Part shown: in pieces, positions 8,603 to 16,108 of the stretch
Position numbering within the stretch: position 1 is the stretch's first letter
Layout: each line of letters starts with the position of its first letter
NCBI GenBank assembly: GCA_903919985.1
Contig: CAIXKG010000169.1
Location: 1 to 36,155 of the forward strand
Direction of reading: 5' to 3'
Source: an uncultured Opitutia bacterium
GTDB lineage: Bacteria > Verrucomicrobiota > Verrucomicrobiia > Opitutales > Opitutaceae
Length of the DNA stretch: 36,155 nt
The notes under the pieces: model-generated
The model's input: the letters and a program-made list of their open reading frames with translations, nothing else
Database searches by the model: none
Told to the model about the DNA's origin: nothing
Program-made: the position numbers and the translations under genes

Positions 8603-8875
8603 GCCAAAAAATTCACGCGGTTCATCGAGGCGTATCTGACGAAATATCCGTCGCGTTCCTTCACGCCGCGCAATCTTGGCGCGCGTCTCCCGCAATTCGT
8701 GCACGAGATGCCGGCGCTGACCGCACCACATACCGCGCTCGCCATGGATATCGCGCGTTTTGAGTGGTCGCGGACGGTTGCGTTTGAAGAGGCCGGAGGA
8801 CGCCGCGTCACCGCCGCGCAGGTGCGAGGGTGGTTTGCGACGTGGATGGAACTAGGCTGGCTCTGCCAAAGGTAG
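8603..8875 (+). pseudogene. Remnant of a DUF2063 (HvfC/BufC-type putative DNA-binding) protein
   Basis: The open frame could be read from 8480, but only residues coded from about 8603 look like protein. KFTRFIEAYLTKYPSRSF and TPRNLGARLPQFV match the C-terminal half of the DUF2063 domain, and DIARFEWSRTVAFEEAG continues it. The text then jumps to VRGWFATWMELGWLCQR, which resembles the extreme C-terminus of full-length members. So about 90 N-terminal residues and roughly 100 internal residues of a 250-residue protein are missing, although the frame stays open. The part upstream of 8603 is not family-like. HvfC/BufC proteins usually pair with a DUF692 partner, and none is nearby. The gene is most likely non-functional. 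Confidence 0.68.
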
Positions 8876-8946
8876 GGCTGGCCTTCCTTAACCCGCCGCC
8901 GCGACTCGGCGTACGACCGGGAGGAACGGCCTGCCTTGTGCCGGCG

Positions 8947-9666
8947 TCACACCTTTACGACTTTCGTGTCGGCCATGAGATCGTGGATGCAGCGTCGGTT
9001 GGCGCCGAAGATAAAACAAATGTCCACGAGCGAGAAGATGGATCCGGCTACTGGAACCAAGCCGATGATGCCGATCAAGCAGCTGCGCAGCAGCCATCCA
9101 TGCACAAAGCCTGGCAGCGCGCCGGTGCTGCATCGCACGATGCGAATGCCGACGATGCGTTTGCCGATGGTTTGACCGCGCGTGCTGATCATCACGATCT
9201 GGACAATCGCGAGCGCGAACGTGGCCGACCCGAGCAGCGCGAACCCCAGCAGCATCTGCCCGGCGTCGATCGCACTTAGATCCGGCGGCTGGCCCCGGCT
9301 GGCGGCGAGTACGATTCCGAGGAACCCGGTGCCGAGTGAAAAAAGTCCAGGCAGCGCACAGATGCTGGTAACGAGCCCGTCGAGTAGAACTGCGACCAGT
9401 CGCAGGCCGCGATCGGCGGTGACGACTTCAACGGTGCGAGCCGTGGCTGGCATGGGCTCAGGCGGCACATACGGCGAATCCAAGCGCGGGGGCGTCGGGT
9501 TGCCATTGAACTCCGGAAGATCGCCGAGCCGTTTCCAGTCATCGGAACTGCCGGCGGGTTTCGCCTTGGTATCGAGATTCGCGCGGCCCGCCGCGATCCA
9601 CTCGCGAATTTGTTCCAATGTGACCGGGCCGTATTCTTTGCCGTCGCCGCCGATGATGGTGAACAT
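8947..9666 (-). CDS. GYF_2-RDD membrane protein
   Basis: Taking the ATG at 9666, the product has 239 residues. A longer frame to 9933 adds only unlikely sequence. Residues 1-50 form a GYF_2 (DUF4339) domain: MFTIIGGDGKEYGPVTLEQI, with WIAAGRANLDT and DDWKRLGDLPEF. This domain often precedes membrane modules. The RDD domain follows, with RGLRLVAVLLDGLVTS, several hydrophobic helices, and the late motif RGQTIGKRIVGIRIV. RDD proteins are inner-membrane proteins; some act in Na+/H+ exchange, most are uncharacterised. No ribosome site is visible and no operon partner is seen. Confidence 0.85.
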   Translation of the reverse strand: MFTIIGGDGKEYGPVTLEQIREWIAAGRANLDTKAKPAGSSDDWKRLGDLPEFNGNPTPPRLDSPYVPPEPMPATARTVEVVTADRGLRLVAVLLDGLVTSICALPGLFSLGTGFLGIVLAASRGQPPDLSAIDAGQMLLGFALLGSATFALAIVQIVMISTRGQTIGKRIVGIRIVRCSTGALPGFVHGWLLRSCLIGIIGLVPVAGSIFSLVDICFIFGANRRCIHDLMADTKVVKV

Positions 9667-9935
9667 GGCCGCGAATAGAACAAGCGCACCGATTCCGGTC
9701 AACGCCGGCCGCGGGATGCAGCGCGAGTTCGCCGGTAGGCGTGGAGGAAGTACACCGGCCGGGGAACGTCGGTGCAGAACGACCGCGAGCGAAGCCACGC
9801 GCAGGTGGGGAGAGATGAATGGGACGGCGGGCGAGTTTATCGGCGCAAGAGCAGGCATCGATTTCAATGCCGCGTTATGAGCCACGTCTTCGGGCGAATT
9901 TTTATCTCCTGGGCCTGAGCATGTTCGCTCCAAAT

Positions 9936-10338
9936 TTAAAATGGCCGGTCGGCGGGAAGATTGAGCCCCTCCTGCAATCGCTCTTTTTCAGGGCCCAGTC
10001 TGCCGTGGAAACAGAATTTGGCGGGATGACCATCGTCCGAGATTTTCGGCGAACTTCGTCCCGTCTGTCGGCCGTAGTCGGGCTTCGGGGCGCCGGCACG
10101 ATCAAGGTCGAGCCGGGGAATATTCGCGGGCGCACTGGTGAGGAAGAAGCCGCCGCTCACGCTCTTTTTCGGCCCTGACCAGCCGAGTTTTTGTGAGCGC
10201 GGAAAGCAAATGGCGGATGACGAGCGGATCGGTGGCCGTGTTTGCGGTAATCTCGGACGCGGGCGCTGCCGCTCCCAGCTGGTAGAGCAAATAGCACGGC
10301 ATGTGAACGCTGACGGCAAATCGTGAATTTCCGGTCAT
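9936..10338 (-). pseudogene. Frameshifted Rrf2-family transcriptional regulator
   Basis: From an ATG at 10338 the frame reads MTGNSRFAVSVHMPCYLL and DPLVIRHLLSALTKTRLVRA, the winged-helix DNA-binding part of an Rrf2 regulator. The frame then drifts (ERERRLLPHQ). One base away, the neighbouring frame carries the expected wing and next segment: SVSGGFFLTSAPANIPRLDL. So there is a one-base shift near 10165-10180, next to an A5 run. Beyond that the C-terminal third is not recognisable in any single frame; a PPN fragment in a third frame hints at more damage. A GTTG-N5-CAAC inverted repeat at 10339-10351, just upstream of the start, may be a relic of an autoregulatory site. A simple sequencing error at the A-run is possible but would not repair the tail. 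Confidence 0.68.
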
Positions 10339-10474
10339 GTTGTAATGCAACTGACTGTTTCACTGTAGGGTAAGCTGGCAGCGATCGGGCCGGAGTCATG
10401 GCGTTGTGGAGAGCGATCTCCGAGGTTGCAAAGCCGGTCGATTCCGCGAGCTTCGACGGTTTACACGTCCCATC

Positions 10475-12130
10475 ATGCTCAGAAAAATTCTCGCGAAGCT
10501 CCGCGACACGATCTCGCGGAAGCGCGAATCGAAACCAGCCGCCTCTTCCTCCTCCGTCAAACCTGCTCACCGGCCCCACGCGAAAAGCGCGGCGGCGTCC
10601 GCTGCGTCGCGCCCGGAGCGCGGTCAAGGTGGCGGTGGTTCCCGCGGCCACGGCCCGCGTTCGCAGGGCGAGTCTCGCTCCGGCCAAGGCCAGGAATCGC
10701 GCGGCGGGCAGGGTTTTGAGTCGCGTTCGCGGCGGGACGATGGCGGCCAGCGGGGCGGGCGAGGACGCTACGAAGACGGCCAGGGTGGCGGCGGACGCCG
10801 GGGCGAAACTTTCGGCGCCGGCCCGGTGAAACGGGAACGCCCGGCCACCGACAAAACGTACGATCATCCGCGCAAGGCTCCGGTGAAGCCTTTGGTCCCG
10901 ATCGAGGTGCCAAAGATGGATACGGCGTTTTCCAAACTCGGGCTTTCAGACGCGCTGGCGTTCGGCGTGCAGGAAATGGGATACGTTGAGCCCACCCCGA
11001 TTCAGGCTCAGGGCATTCCGGTTGTGCTGGCCGGCCGCGACTTGATCGGGTCAGCCCAGACGGGCACCGGGAAAACAGCGGCGTTTGCGCTGCCGATTAT
11101 TCAAAAACTCGGCACGCACGGAAAGCTGCGCTGCCTCATTCTCGAGCCGACGCGCGAGCTGGCGTTGCAAGTCGAGGAGGCATTTCAGAAATTTTCGAAA
11201 TTCACCGATTTACGCGTGACGATTGTGTATGGCGGCGTTGGTTACGGCAAGCAGCTGGAAGATTTGAAGGCGGGGATGGACATTCTCGCCGCGACGCCCG
11301 GGCGGTTGCTGGATCACATGGAGCAGGGGAATATTTCGTTGAAGGACATCGACATCCTCGTCCTCGATGAAGTCGACCGCATGCTCGACATGGGCTTCCT
11401 GCCCGACGTGAAGCGTATCGTGCAACAGACGCCCAAGGCGCGGCAGACGTTATTTTTCACGGCAACGGTGCCCCCGGAAATCGCCTCGCTTGCCAGCTGG
11501 GCGCTGCGGGATCCGGCGCGCGTTGAGATCGGCCGCCAACGTTCTGTCGCGGAAACGATCGCGCACGCGTTCTATCCGGTGGTGGCGTCGCAAAAATTTG
11601 AGCTCCTGCAGTTGCTGCTCGAGCAGACTGATTTCAAGAGCGTGATTATTTTCTCCCGCACGCGCATGGGCGCGGACCGGATCGCTGATCGGCTGCAACG
11701 CAAAGGGCATACCGTCGGCGTGCTGCACTCCGATCGCAGCCAGCGCGAGCGCATCGAGGCGCTGGATGGTTTCAAGTCCGGCAGGTTCGAGGTGCTCGTG
11801 GCGACCGACATCGCGGCGCGTGGACTCGACATCGCGGGGGTCTCGCACGTGATCAATTACGACGTGCCGGAAAACGCCGAGGACTACGTGCACCGGATCG
11901 GCCGCACCGGCCGCGCCCAGAATACGGGCGATGCATTCACGCTCGTGACCGAAGACGATGTGCGCGACGCGCGCAGTATTGAGCGCTTTACGGGCATGGC
12001 GATCGAGCGGAAGAAGATCGAAGGCTTTCCTTATATTTATTCCGCGCTCTTTGATGAAAAGGCGCAGGCGGAAGTCGCGGCCGCGGCCGTAAAACCGACA
12101 AGCCGCCTCCATCGCGGGATGCGCCGGTAA
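10475..12130 (+). CDS. DEAD-box RNA helicase (RhlE-like) with DEVD box
   Basis: The start MLRKILAKLR at 10475 gives 551 residues; an upstream frame to 10406 adds unlikely sequence. Residues 15-130 are a basic, Gly/Arg/Ser/Gln-rich low-complexity tail, unusual at the N-terminus since RhlE tails are mostly C-terminal. The helicase core has the Q motif (GYVEPTPIQAQGIP), motif I AQTGTGKT (194-201), PTRELA, TPGRLLDH, motif II DEVD (298-301) instead of DEAD, TAT instead of SAT (329-331), ATDIAARGLD and HRIGRTGR (473-480). Such ATP-dependent enzymes remodel RNA in ribosome assembly or mRNA decay and often act in the cold. ATPase residues are intact, so it should be active. No Shine-Dalgarno site is visible. 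Confidence 0.93.
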   Translation: MLRKILAKLRDTISRKRESKPAASSSSVKPAHRPHAKSAAASAASRPERGQGGGGSRGHGPRSQGESRSGQGQESRGGQGFESRSRRDDGGQRGGRGRYEDGQGGGGRRGETFGAGPVKRERPATDKTYDHPRKAPVKPLVPIEVPKMDTAFSKLGLSDALAFGVQEMGYVEPTPIQAQGIPVVLAGRDLIGSAQTGTGKTAAFALPIIQKLGTHGKLRCLILEPTRELALQVEEAFQKFSKFTDLRVTIVYGGVGYGKQLEDLKAGMDILAATPGRLLDHMEQGNISLKDIDILVLDEVDRMLDMGFLPDVKRIVQQTPKARQTLFFTATVPPEIASLASWALRDPARVEIGRQRSVAETIAHAFYPVVASQKFELLQLLLEQTDFKSVIIFSRTRMGADRIADRLQRKGHTVGVLHSDRSQRERIEALDGFKSGRFEVLVATDIAARGLDIAGVSHVINYDVPENAEDYVHRIGRTGRAQNTGDAFTLVTEDDVRDARSIERFTGMAIERKKIEGFPYIYSALFDEKAQAEVAAAAVKPTSRLHRGMRR

Positions 12131-12434
12131 AGATTTGGACTAGAATGTAGGCGAGGAGCCCGCACCCCGCGGCAACATGGGAGGTTTTTCCCGCGCGATG
12201 GGGCCCCGCCTCGGGCTGGTCCGGCCCGTGCCGCGCACGCCCCTGGAGCGCGTTACGCTGGGGTTGAATTGGCTGCCAGAAACATGACCACCGGCGAAGA
12301 TCAGGACGGTGCGCGCGGCGCCGCCGGCGATGGCCGCGAACGCACGTGTGCCTACCTAGAGCCATGACCGCGCGGCCGATGGTGCCGACGATGAAAAATG
12401 GGTGGATGAACTCGACGCGGTATTTTTTATGTCA
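12131..12434 (-). pseudogene. Aquaporin (MIP family) remnant
   Basis: On the minus strand three frames together spell an aquaporin N-terminal half. Frame one gives KKYRVEFIHPFFIVGTIGRA, the first helix, with no start codon. Frame two gives TVLIFAGGHVSGSQFNPSVT, the first NPA-box region with NPS for NPA. Frame three gives HVAAGCGLLAYILVQIF, resembling the third helix. Frameshifts separate them, and the second half of the protein is absent because the helicase gene begins to overlap at 12130. The intact plus-strand aquaporin at 14031 differs in sequence, so this is not a recent copy of it. Confidence 0.68.
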
Positions 12435-12534
12435 AAAGGGTTGAACGGATAGGACCGGATCAATCTGGGGGCTGGGCATTCAACGCCGGCGGGAACGTGA
12501 CAAAAATGAAACCGCGCGAAACGGCTCTTGATTT

Positions 12535-12554
12535 ATATTCTCAATAAGGAATAT
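12535..12554. promoter_or_regulatory. Candidate ArsR operator over the arsR start
   Basis: ATATTC (12535-12540) and GAATAT (12549-12554) form a perfect 6-bp inverted repeat with an 8-base spacer. It covers the AAGGA sequence and the first bases of the arsR ATG (12553). ArsR-family operators are AT-rich inverted repeats near the promoter, so autorepression is likely. This is inference from position and symmetry. Confidence 0.55.
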
Positions 12555-12963
12555 GAAAACCACGGTGAAACTGACCGACATCTATGAATGCTTTTGCGAT
12601 GCGACACGGTTGCGCATCCTGCGCGTGCTGGCGCAGGGTCCGTTGTGCGTCTGCCATTTTCAGGCGGTGTTGCGGGAGCCGCAGGTGAAAATATCGAAGC
12701 ACCTCGCTTATCTCCGGGCGCGCGGCCTGGTCGAGGTGGAGCGGTCGGGCAAATGGATGATCTACGAATTGCCGACGAGACCAGCGGCAGAACTCCGCGC
12801 TAATCTGGCGTGCTTGCATGACTGCGTGGCGGAGCAGCCGGTATTTCAACGTGATTTGGAGCGGCTGACAAAACTTGCTCCGGCGCTCGCCGAGAGTGGC
12901 GCGGGGTGCTGCGGCCCGGTGCGGCGGAGGGTCGGAAGGGCCACCGTTCGAGCGGTCCCGTGA
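12553..12963 (+). CDS. arsR: ArsR-family arsenic-responsive repressor
   Basis: The protein has 136 residues: a winged helix-turn-helix of about 90 residues and a short tail. The metalloid-site motif LCVCH holds C32 and C34 in the position of the ELCVCD site of ArsR, so As(III)/Sb(III) sensing is likely. The recognition helix region reads QVKISKHLAYLRARGLVEVE. The tail ends with a CC pair (ESGAGCCGP) that could add a thiol ligand. It is the first gene of the arsenic operon; a perfect inverted repeat lies over its start codon. The AAGGA sequence is unusually close to the ATG (two bases). Confidence 0.92.
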   Translation: MKTTVKLTDIYECFCDATRLRILRVLAQGPLCVCHFQAVLREPQVKISKHLAYLRARGLVEVERSGKWMIYELPTRPAAELRANLACLHDCVAEQPVFQRDLERLTKLAPALAESGAGCCGPVRRRVGRATVRAVP

Positions 12964-12981
12964 AAGGCGTAAAATTTTACC

Positions 12982-13494
12982 ATGAACCAGAAAACTCCGT
13001 ATAAAGTTTTGATTCTCTGCACCGGCAACTCGGCGCGTTCGATCATCGGCGAGTATCTGCTCCGCGCCAAAGGCAAAGGGCGCTTCGAGGTACACAGTGC
13101 CGGCTCCAAGCCGACCGGTCGGGTGAACCCGCTGGCAATCCGCGTGCTGGCGGAGAAGTACGGGCTCGACGCGAGCGCCGGCCGCTCGAAATCGTGGGAC
13201 GAGTTCAAAGACGTGAAGTTCGATTTCGTGATCACGGTGTGTGACAACGCAAAAGAGGCGTGTCCGGTGTGGCCGGGGCAGCCGATGATTGCGCATTGGG
13301 GTTCGCCGGACCCGGCGGGAGCCGAAGGCACCGAGCAGGAAAAATATGCGGAGTTCGTGCGCGTGGCCTCGCAGGTCGCGCGGCGGGTGGAACTATTCTG
13401 TGCGTTTCCCGACGAGAAATTAGTCGACGTTGCGGCCGTACGTGCGGTGGGCGACCAATTTAAACTGGCAGGTGAGGAGGCGATGAAACGATGA
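12982..13494 (+). CDS. arsC: Arsenate reductase, low-molecular-weight phosphatase type
   Basis: The product has 170 residues. The N-terminal P-loop is LCTGNSARS, with nucleophile C13 and R19 (CX5R). The redox pair sits in ITVCDNAKEACPVWPG (C87 and C94), matching the three cysteines of thioredoxin-coupled ArsC of the Staphylococcus type. The enzyme reduces As(V) to As(III) in the cytoplasm, relaying oxidation through the Cys pair to thioredoxin. The C-terminal half is about 30 residues longer than the shortest members. Its stop overlaps the start of the next gene (ATGA). Confidence 0.94.
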   Translation: MNQKTPYKVLILCTGNSARSIIGEYLLRAKGKGRFEVHSAGSKPTGRVNPLAIRVLAEKYGLDASAGRSKSWDEFKDVKFDFVITVCDNAKEACPVWPGQPMIAHWGSPDPAGAEGTEQEKYAEFVRVASQVARRVELFCAFPDEKLVDVAAVRAVGDQFKLAGEEAMKR

Positions 13495-14018
13495 GCGCGG
13501 CCGAAAACGATCCCGCGTCTTGGGCTGCAACCAGCGCCGCCGAGCCGGCCCCTGCGATGACGGTTTCAGCCCTGAAACGCGCTCTCGCGGAGGCGCCGGA
13601 GCTTTCGTTGTCGGTGCTTTGGCCAGACGGCGATCCGATCGAGGCGCATTTTCATGTGACCGAGGTCGGGCGCGTGCAGAAAGATTTCGTCGACTGCGGT
13701 GGCACGGTGCGGCGAAGCGTGACGTGTCTTTTGCAGACGTGGGTCGGCCAGGATGTGGCCCACCGCATCACCGCGGGAAAGTTGTTGAAAGCACTCGAGC
13801 ATGCGGCGCTGGTGCTGGGCAGCGAAGATCTCCCCGTCGAACTCGAATACGAGGCCTGCAACGTGATTCAATTCAGGGTGGTCGCGATCGAGCGGGACGC
13901 GGAGCGGTGGTCGGTGCGGCTCGGTGGCAAGCACACGGATTGTCTCGCGAAGGAATTGTGCGGCGTCGCCGTCACGGCTGAGGCCGGGGGCTGCTGCGGT
14001 AGCGGCGGATGTGGCTAA
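13491..14018 (+). CDS. DUF6428 family protein with Cys-rich tail, ars operon
   Basis: The product has 175 residues. The core (residues 22-150) carries the signature HFHVTEVGRVQKDFVDCGGT, then CLLQTWVGQDVAHR and LPVELEYEACNVIQF. This family is frequent in arsenic operons and has no established biochemical role. The protein ends GGCCGSGGCG, three cysteines in ten residues, and has further cysteines inside the core. A thiol role in binding or carrying As(III) is attractive but inferred. It is coupled to arsC by a four-base overlap and lies 12 bases before aqpS. Confidence 0.8.
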   Translation: MSAAENDPASWAATSAAEPAPAMTVSALKRALAEAPELSLSVLWPDGDPIEAHFHVTEVGRVQKDFVDCGGTVRRSVTCLLQTWVGQDVAHRITAGKLLKALEHAALVLGSEDLPVELEYEACNVIQFRVVAIERDAERWSVRLGGKHTDCLAKELCGVAVTAEAGGCCGSGGCG

Positions 14019-14030
14019 GCAATTCGCGCG

Positions 14031-14858
14031 ATGAGAATCCCGGCTTGGGTGGTGGGAGAATTTATTGGCACGTTTCTCCTCGTATTTTTCGGGTGTGGAT
14101 CGGTTGCGGCAGCAATTTTGACGGGGGCGCAGGTGGGAATTTTCCAAGTGGCCACCGTTTGGGGGTTAGGAATCGCGACGGCAATTTTCCTGACGGCCTC
14201 GCTCAGCGGGGCGCACTTGAATCCCGCGGTGACGTGTGCGCTCGCGACGTGCGGGAATTTTCCGGCGCGACGCGTGGTGCCTTACATCACAGTGCAGTTG
14301 GCCGGGGCTTTTGTGGCGGCGGCGGTGTTGCACGGGGTTTTTGCCGGCTCGTTGGCCGCTTACGAGACGACCCACGCGCTCGTCCGGGGCGCGCCGGGGA
14401 GCGAGGCGACGGCGATGATCTTTGGCGAATTCTTCCCGAATCCCGGTGGCAAACCGCTGACGGACGCAGGACGCGCGCTGGTCTCAATGGGCGCGGCGTT
14501 TGGCATCGAGTTGCTCGGCACGGCGGTGCTGGCGTTCATAATTTTTGGGCTCACGGATGAGCGCAACTCCGCGCGGCCCCGCGAGCTGACGGCGATTACG
14601 ATCGGGCTGACGGTGACCATGTTGATCTCGCTGCTGGCGCCGCTGACGCAGGCTGGGTTCAATCCGGCGCGGGATCTCGGACCGCGGCTGTGGAGTGCGA
14701 TTTTTGGCGGTTGGGGCACCGTGCCATTTTCCGCGAATGGATCAGGTTGGTTTTGGGTGTACCTCGTCGCTCCGCTAGTGGGTGGGCAAATCGGCGGAAT
14801 TCTGTACCGGGTGCTTTTGCGCCCGGGGTACAGAGCGGAACAATCGAACGGCGTTTGA
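14031..14858 (+). CDS. aqpS: Aquaglyceroporin (MIP family), AqpS-like arsenite channel
   Basis: The protein has 275 residues and six predicted helices. Both half-helix boxes are intact: LSGAHLNPAVT and TQAGFNPARDLGPRL; the Asp after the second box (NPARD) marks the glycerol-conducting GlpF branch. An insert of about 35 residues (GAPGSEATAMIFGEFFPNP) lies between helices 3 and 4, as in other GlpF-type channels. In the ars operon of Sinorhizobium meliloti AqpS replaces an active arsenite pump and lets As(III) made by ArsC flow out. The same arrangement here supports that role. No ArsB or Acr3 gene is present in the window. Confidence 0.88.
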   Translation: MRIPAWVVGEFIGTFLLVFFGCGSVAAAILTGAQVGIFQVATVWGLGIATAIFLTASLSGAHLNPAVTCALATCGNFPARRVVPYITVQLAGAFVAAAVLHGVFAGSLAAYETTHALVRGAPGSEATAMIFGEFFPNPGGKPLTDAGRALVSMGAAFGIELLGTAVLAFIIFGLTDERNSARPRELTAITIGLTVTMLISLLAPLTQAGFNPARDLGPRLWSAIFGGWGTVPFSANGSGWFWVYLVAPLVGGQIGGILYRVLLRPGYRAEQSNGV

Positions 14859-14885
14859 GCGTTGGACGCGTGAAACCGATTTGGG

Positions 14886-15779
14886 TTAAACGTGAACTGT
14901 TTCGCTCGCTTGGGCTCGGAGCAGCGCGAGGAATTGTTCGGCGCCGCGGCTTTGGTAGCGCTGCAGGTGACGCGCGATGACCAGATCGCGTTGGGGTGAG
15001 CCGTCTTCGATTTCTAAGTAGACGATCGTTTTCTTATCCTCTGCGAGTCGCACCGCGCGCGGTAAAATGGTGACGCCTAGGTTAAGGGCCACGAGCGCTT
15101 TCACGGTGGCGATTTGAGCGCAGCGAAAACCGATGCGCGGATCCACGCGCATATCCCCGAAGTACGCGTGGACCTTTTCGGTGAGCGAACTGGCGTTCCC
15201 GAGCATCACAAAAGTCTGATGGGCGATTTCGGCAATTTTCACGCTCTTACGTCCGGCCAACGGATGGTCTTTCCCCACCGCCAAGAGCAACGGCTCGGTC
15301 AGTAACGGTTCGACGGAGAGCCGGGCGTCTTTGACCGGCGAGGATACGATCGCGAGATCCAGTTCACCCTCGAGCACACCACGCAGGAGCTGGCTGCGAA
15401 AATCCTCCCGGACAAAGATTTCGAGATTCGGGTGACGCTCGCGACACGTGGCAATCAGGGTCGGAAGCGCGTAGGGGGCGAAGGTTTGGATCGCACCGAC
15501 GGTGATCCTTCGGCCGAGAGCGGGATGGTCGCTCAGTTCCTTGGTGGCGTTTTCAACCTCGAAGAGAATGCGTTTGGCCCGCTCGAGGAAGACGGTGCCA
15601 GCTTCCGTGACGACGGCCTTGCGTCCCAAACGATGGAATAGTTTGTGGCCGACTTCCTTCTCCAAATTAAGGATCTGCTGACTCAAAGAAGGCTGTGTCA
15701 CATGATTGCGTTCGGCGGCACGCGTAAAGTTTCCGGTCTCGGCCACGGCGACGGCGTAGCGTAGTTGGTTCAATTCCAT
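14886..15779 (-). CDS. LysR-family regulator, OxyR-like but without redox cysteines
   Basis: The product has 297 residues. The winged helix is at residues 1-60 (MELNQLRYAVAVAETGNFTR, THVTQPSLSQQ-type recognition helix) and the effector domain at 90-297. Overall sequence looks like the OxyR/hydrogen-peroxide-inducible activator branch. Aligned by eye, the E. coli Cys199 and Cys208 positions are S198 and F207 here. The only cysteines are C112 and C220. The start ATG at 15779 lies inside an OxyR-type ATAG/CTAT operator (15778-15814). So autoregulation is likely, but the usual disulfide switch cannot operate. The gene converges on aqpS (27-base gap), and the divergent gene codes for a 60-residue membrane protein. 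Confidence 0.9.
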   Translation of the reverse strand: MELNQLRYAVAVAETGNFTRAAERNHVTQPSLSQQILNLEKEVGHKLFHRLGRKAVVTEAGTVFLERAKRILFEVENATKELSDHPALGRRITVGAIQTFAPYALPTLIATCRERHPNLEIFVREDFRSQLLRGVLEGELDLAIVSSPVKDARLSVEPLLTEPLLLAVGKDHPLAGRKSVKIAEIAHQTFVMLGNASSLTEKVHAYFGDMRVDPRIGFRCAQIATVKALVALNLGVTILPRAVRLAEDKKTIVYLEIEDGSPQRDLVIARHLQRYQSRGAEQFLALLRAQASETVHV

Positions 15780-15814
15780 AGGATTTTACTATGCATACGA
15801 TAGGAAACATCAAT
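15778..15814. promoter_or_regulatory. OxyR-type operator between the LysR gene and a small membrane gene
   Basis: The sequence reads ATAG (15778), N7, CTAT (15789), N7, ATAG (15800), N7, CAAT (15811). It matches 15 of the 16 defined bases of the OxyR consensus ATAG-N7-CTAT-N7-ATAG-N7-CTAT with exact spacing. It overlaps the LysR gene's start codon. Its right end abuts a weak -35-like TTTCAA (15814-15819), followed 18 bases on by TATTAT (15838-15843), facing the 60-residue gene. This geometry is usual for activation by OxyR. A second inverted repeat, ATCAA-N9-TTGAT, spans 15809-15827. Confidence 0.72.
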
Positions 15815-15894
15815 TTCAACTATTGATAAATATGCAGTATTATCTCCGCGTCGGCTTCAACCGGGGCCGCACAAATCTGAAAGAACCAAATACC

Positions 15895-16077
15895 ATGAAA
15901 TCCAACCAACTCGTTATTGCGGTCATCCCTGGCGTTATCGTCGCGGCCGCCCTTGTGCTTTCCTTTCGTTCCCCGGTTTCAGCGGAATCGCTGGTAGGCT
16001 TCGGCGCTGTTTTTGCGCTGATCGCCCTCCTCGCGCTCGAATACCGCTTTAACTGGAAAAACCTGCTCGGCCGCTAA
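15895..16077 (+). CDS. 60-residue two-helix membrane protein
   Basis: The start at 15895 (MKSNQLVIAVIPGVIVAAAL) gives 60 residues; the longer frame to 15823 begins inside the promoter region and is unlikely. Two hydrophobic helices (about residues 6-24 and 34-52) are joined by a short polar turn (SFRSPVSAES), and a basic aromatic tail EYRFNWKNLLGR follows. No family was recognised. The gene is divergent from the OxyR-like regulator and has its own promoter next to the OxyR-type operator. A perfect terminator follows. It is probably a one-gene transcript controlled by that regulator. Confidence 0.7.
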   Translation: MKSNQLVIAVIPGVIVAAALVLSFRSPVSAESLVGFGAVFALIALLALEYRFNWKNLLGR

Positions 16078-16108
16078 CCGGCCAACAGCGTAAAATCCAA
16101 CCCTCCAA

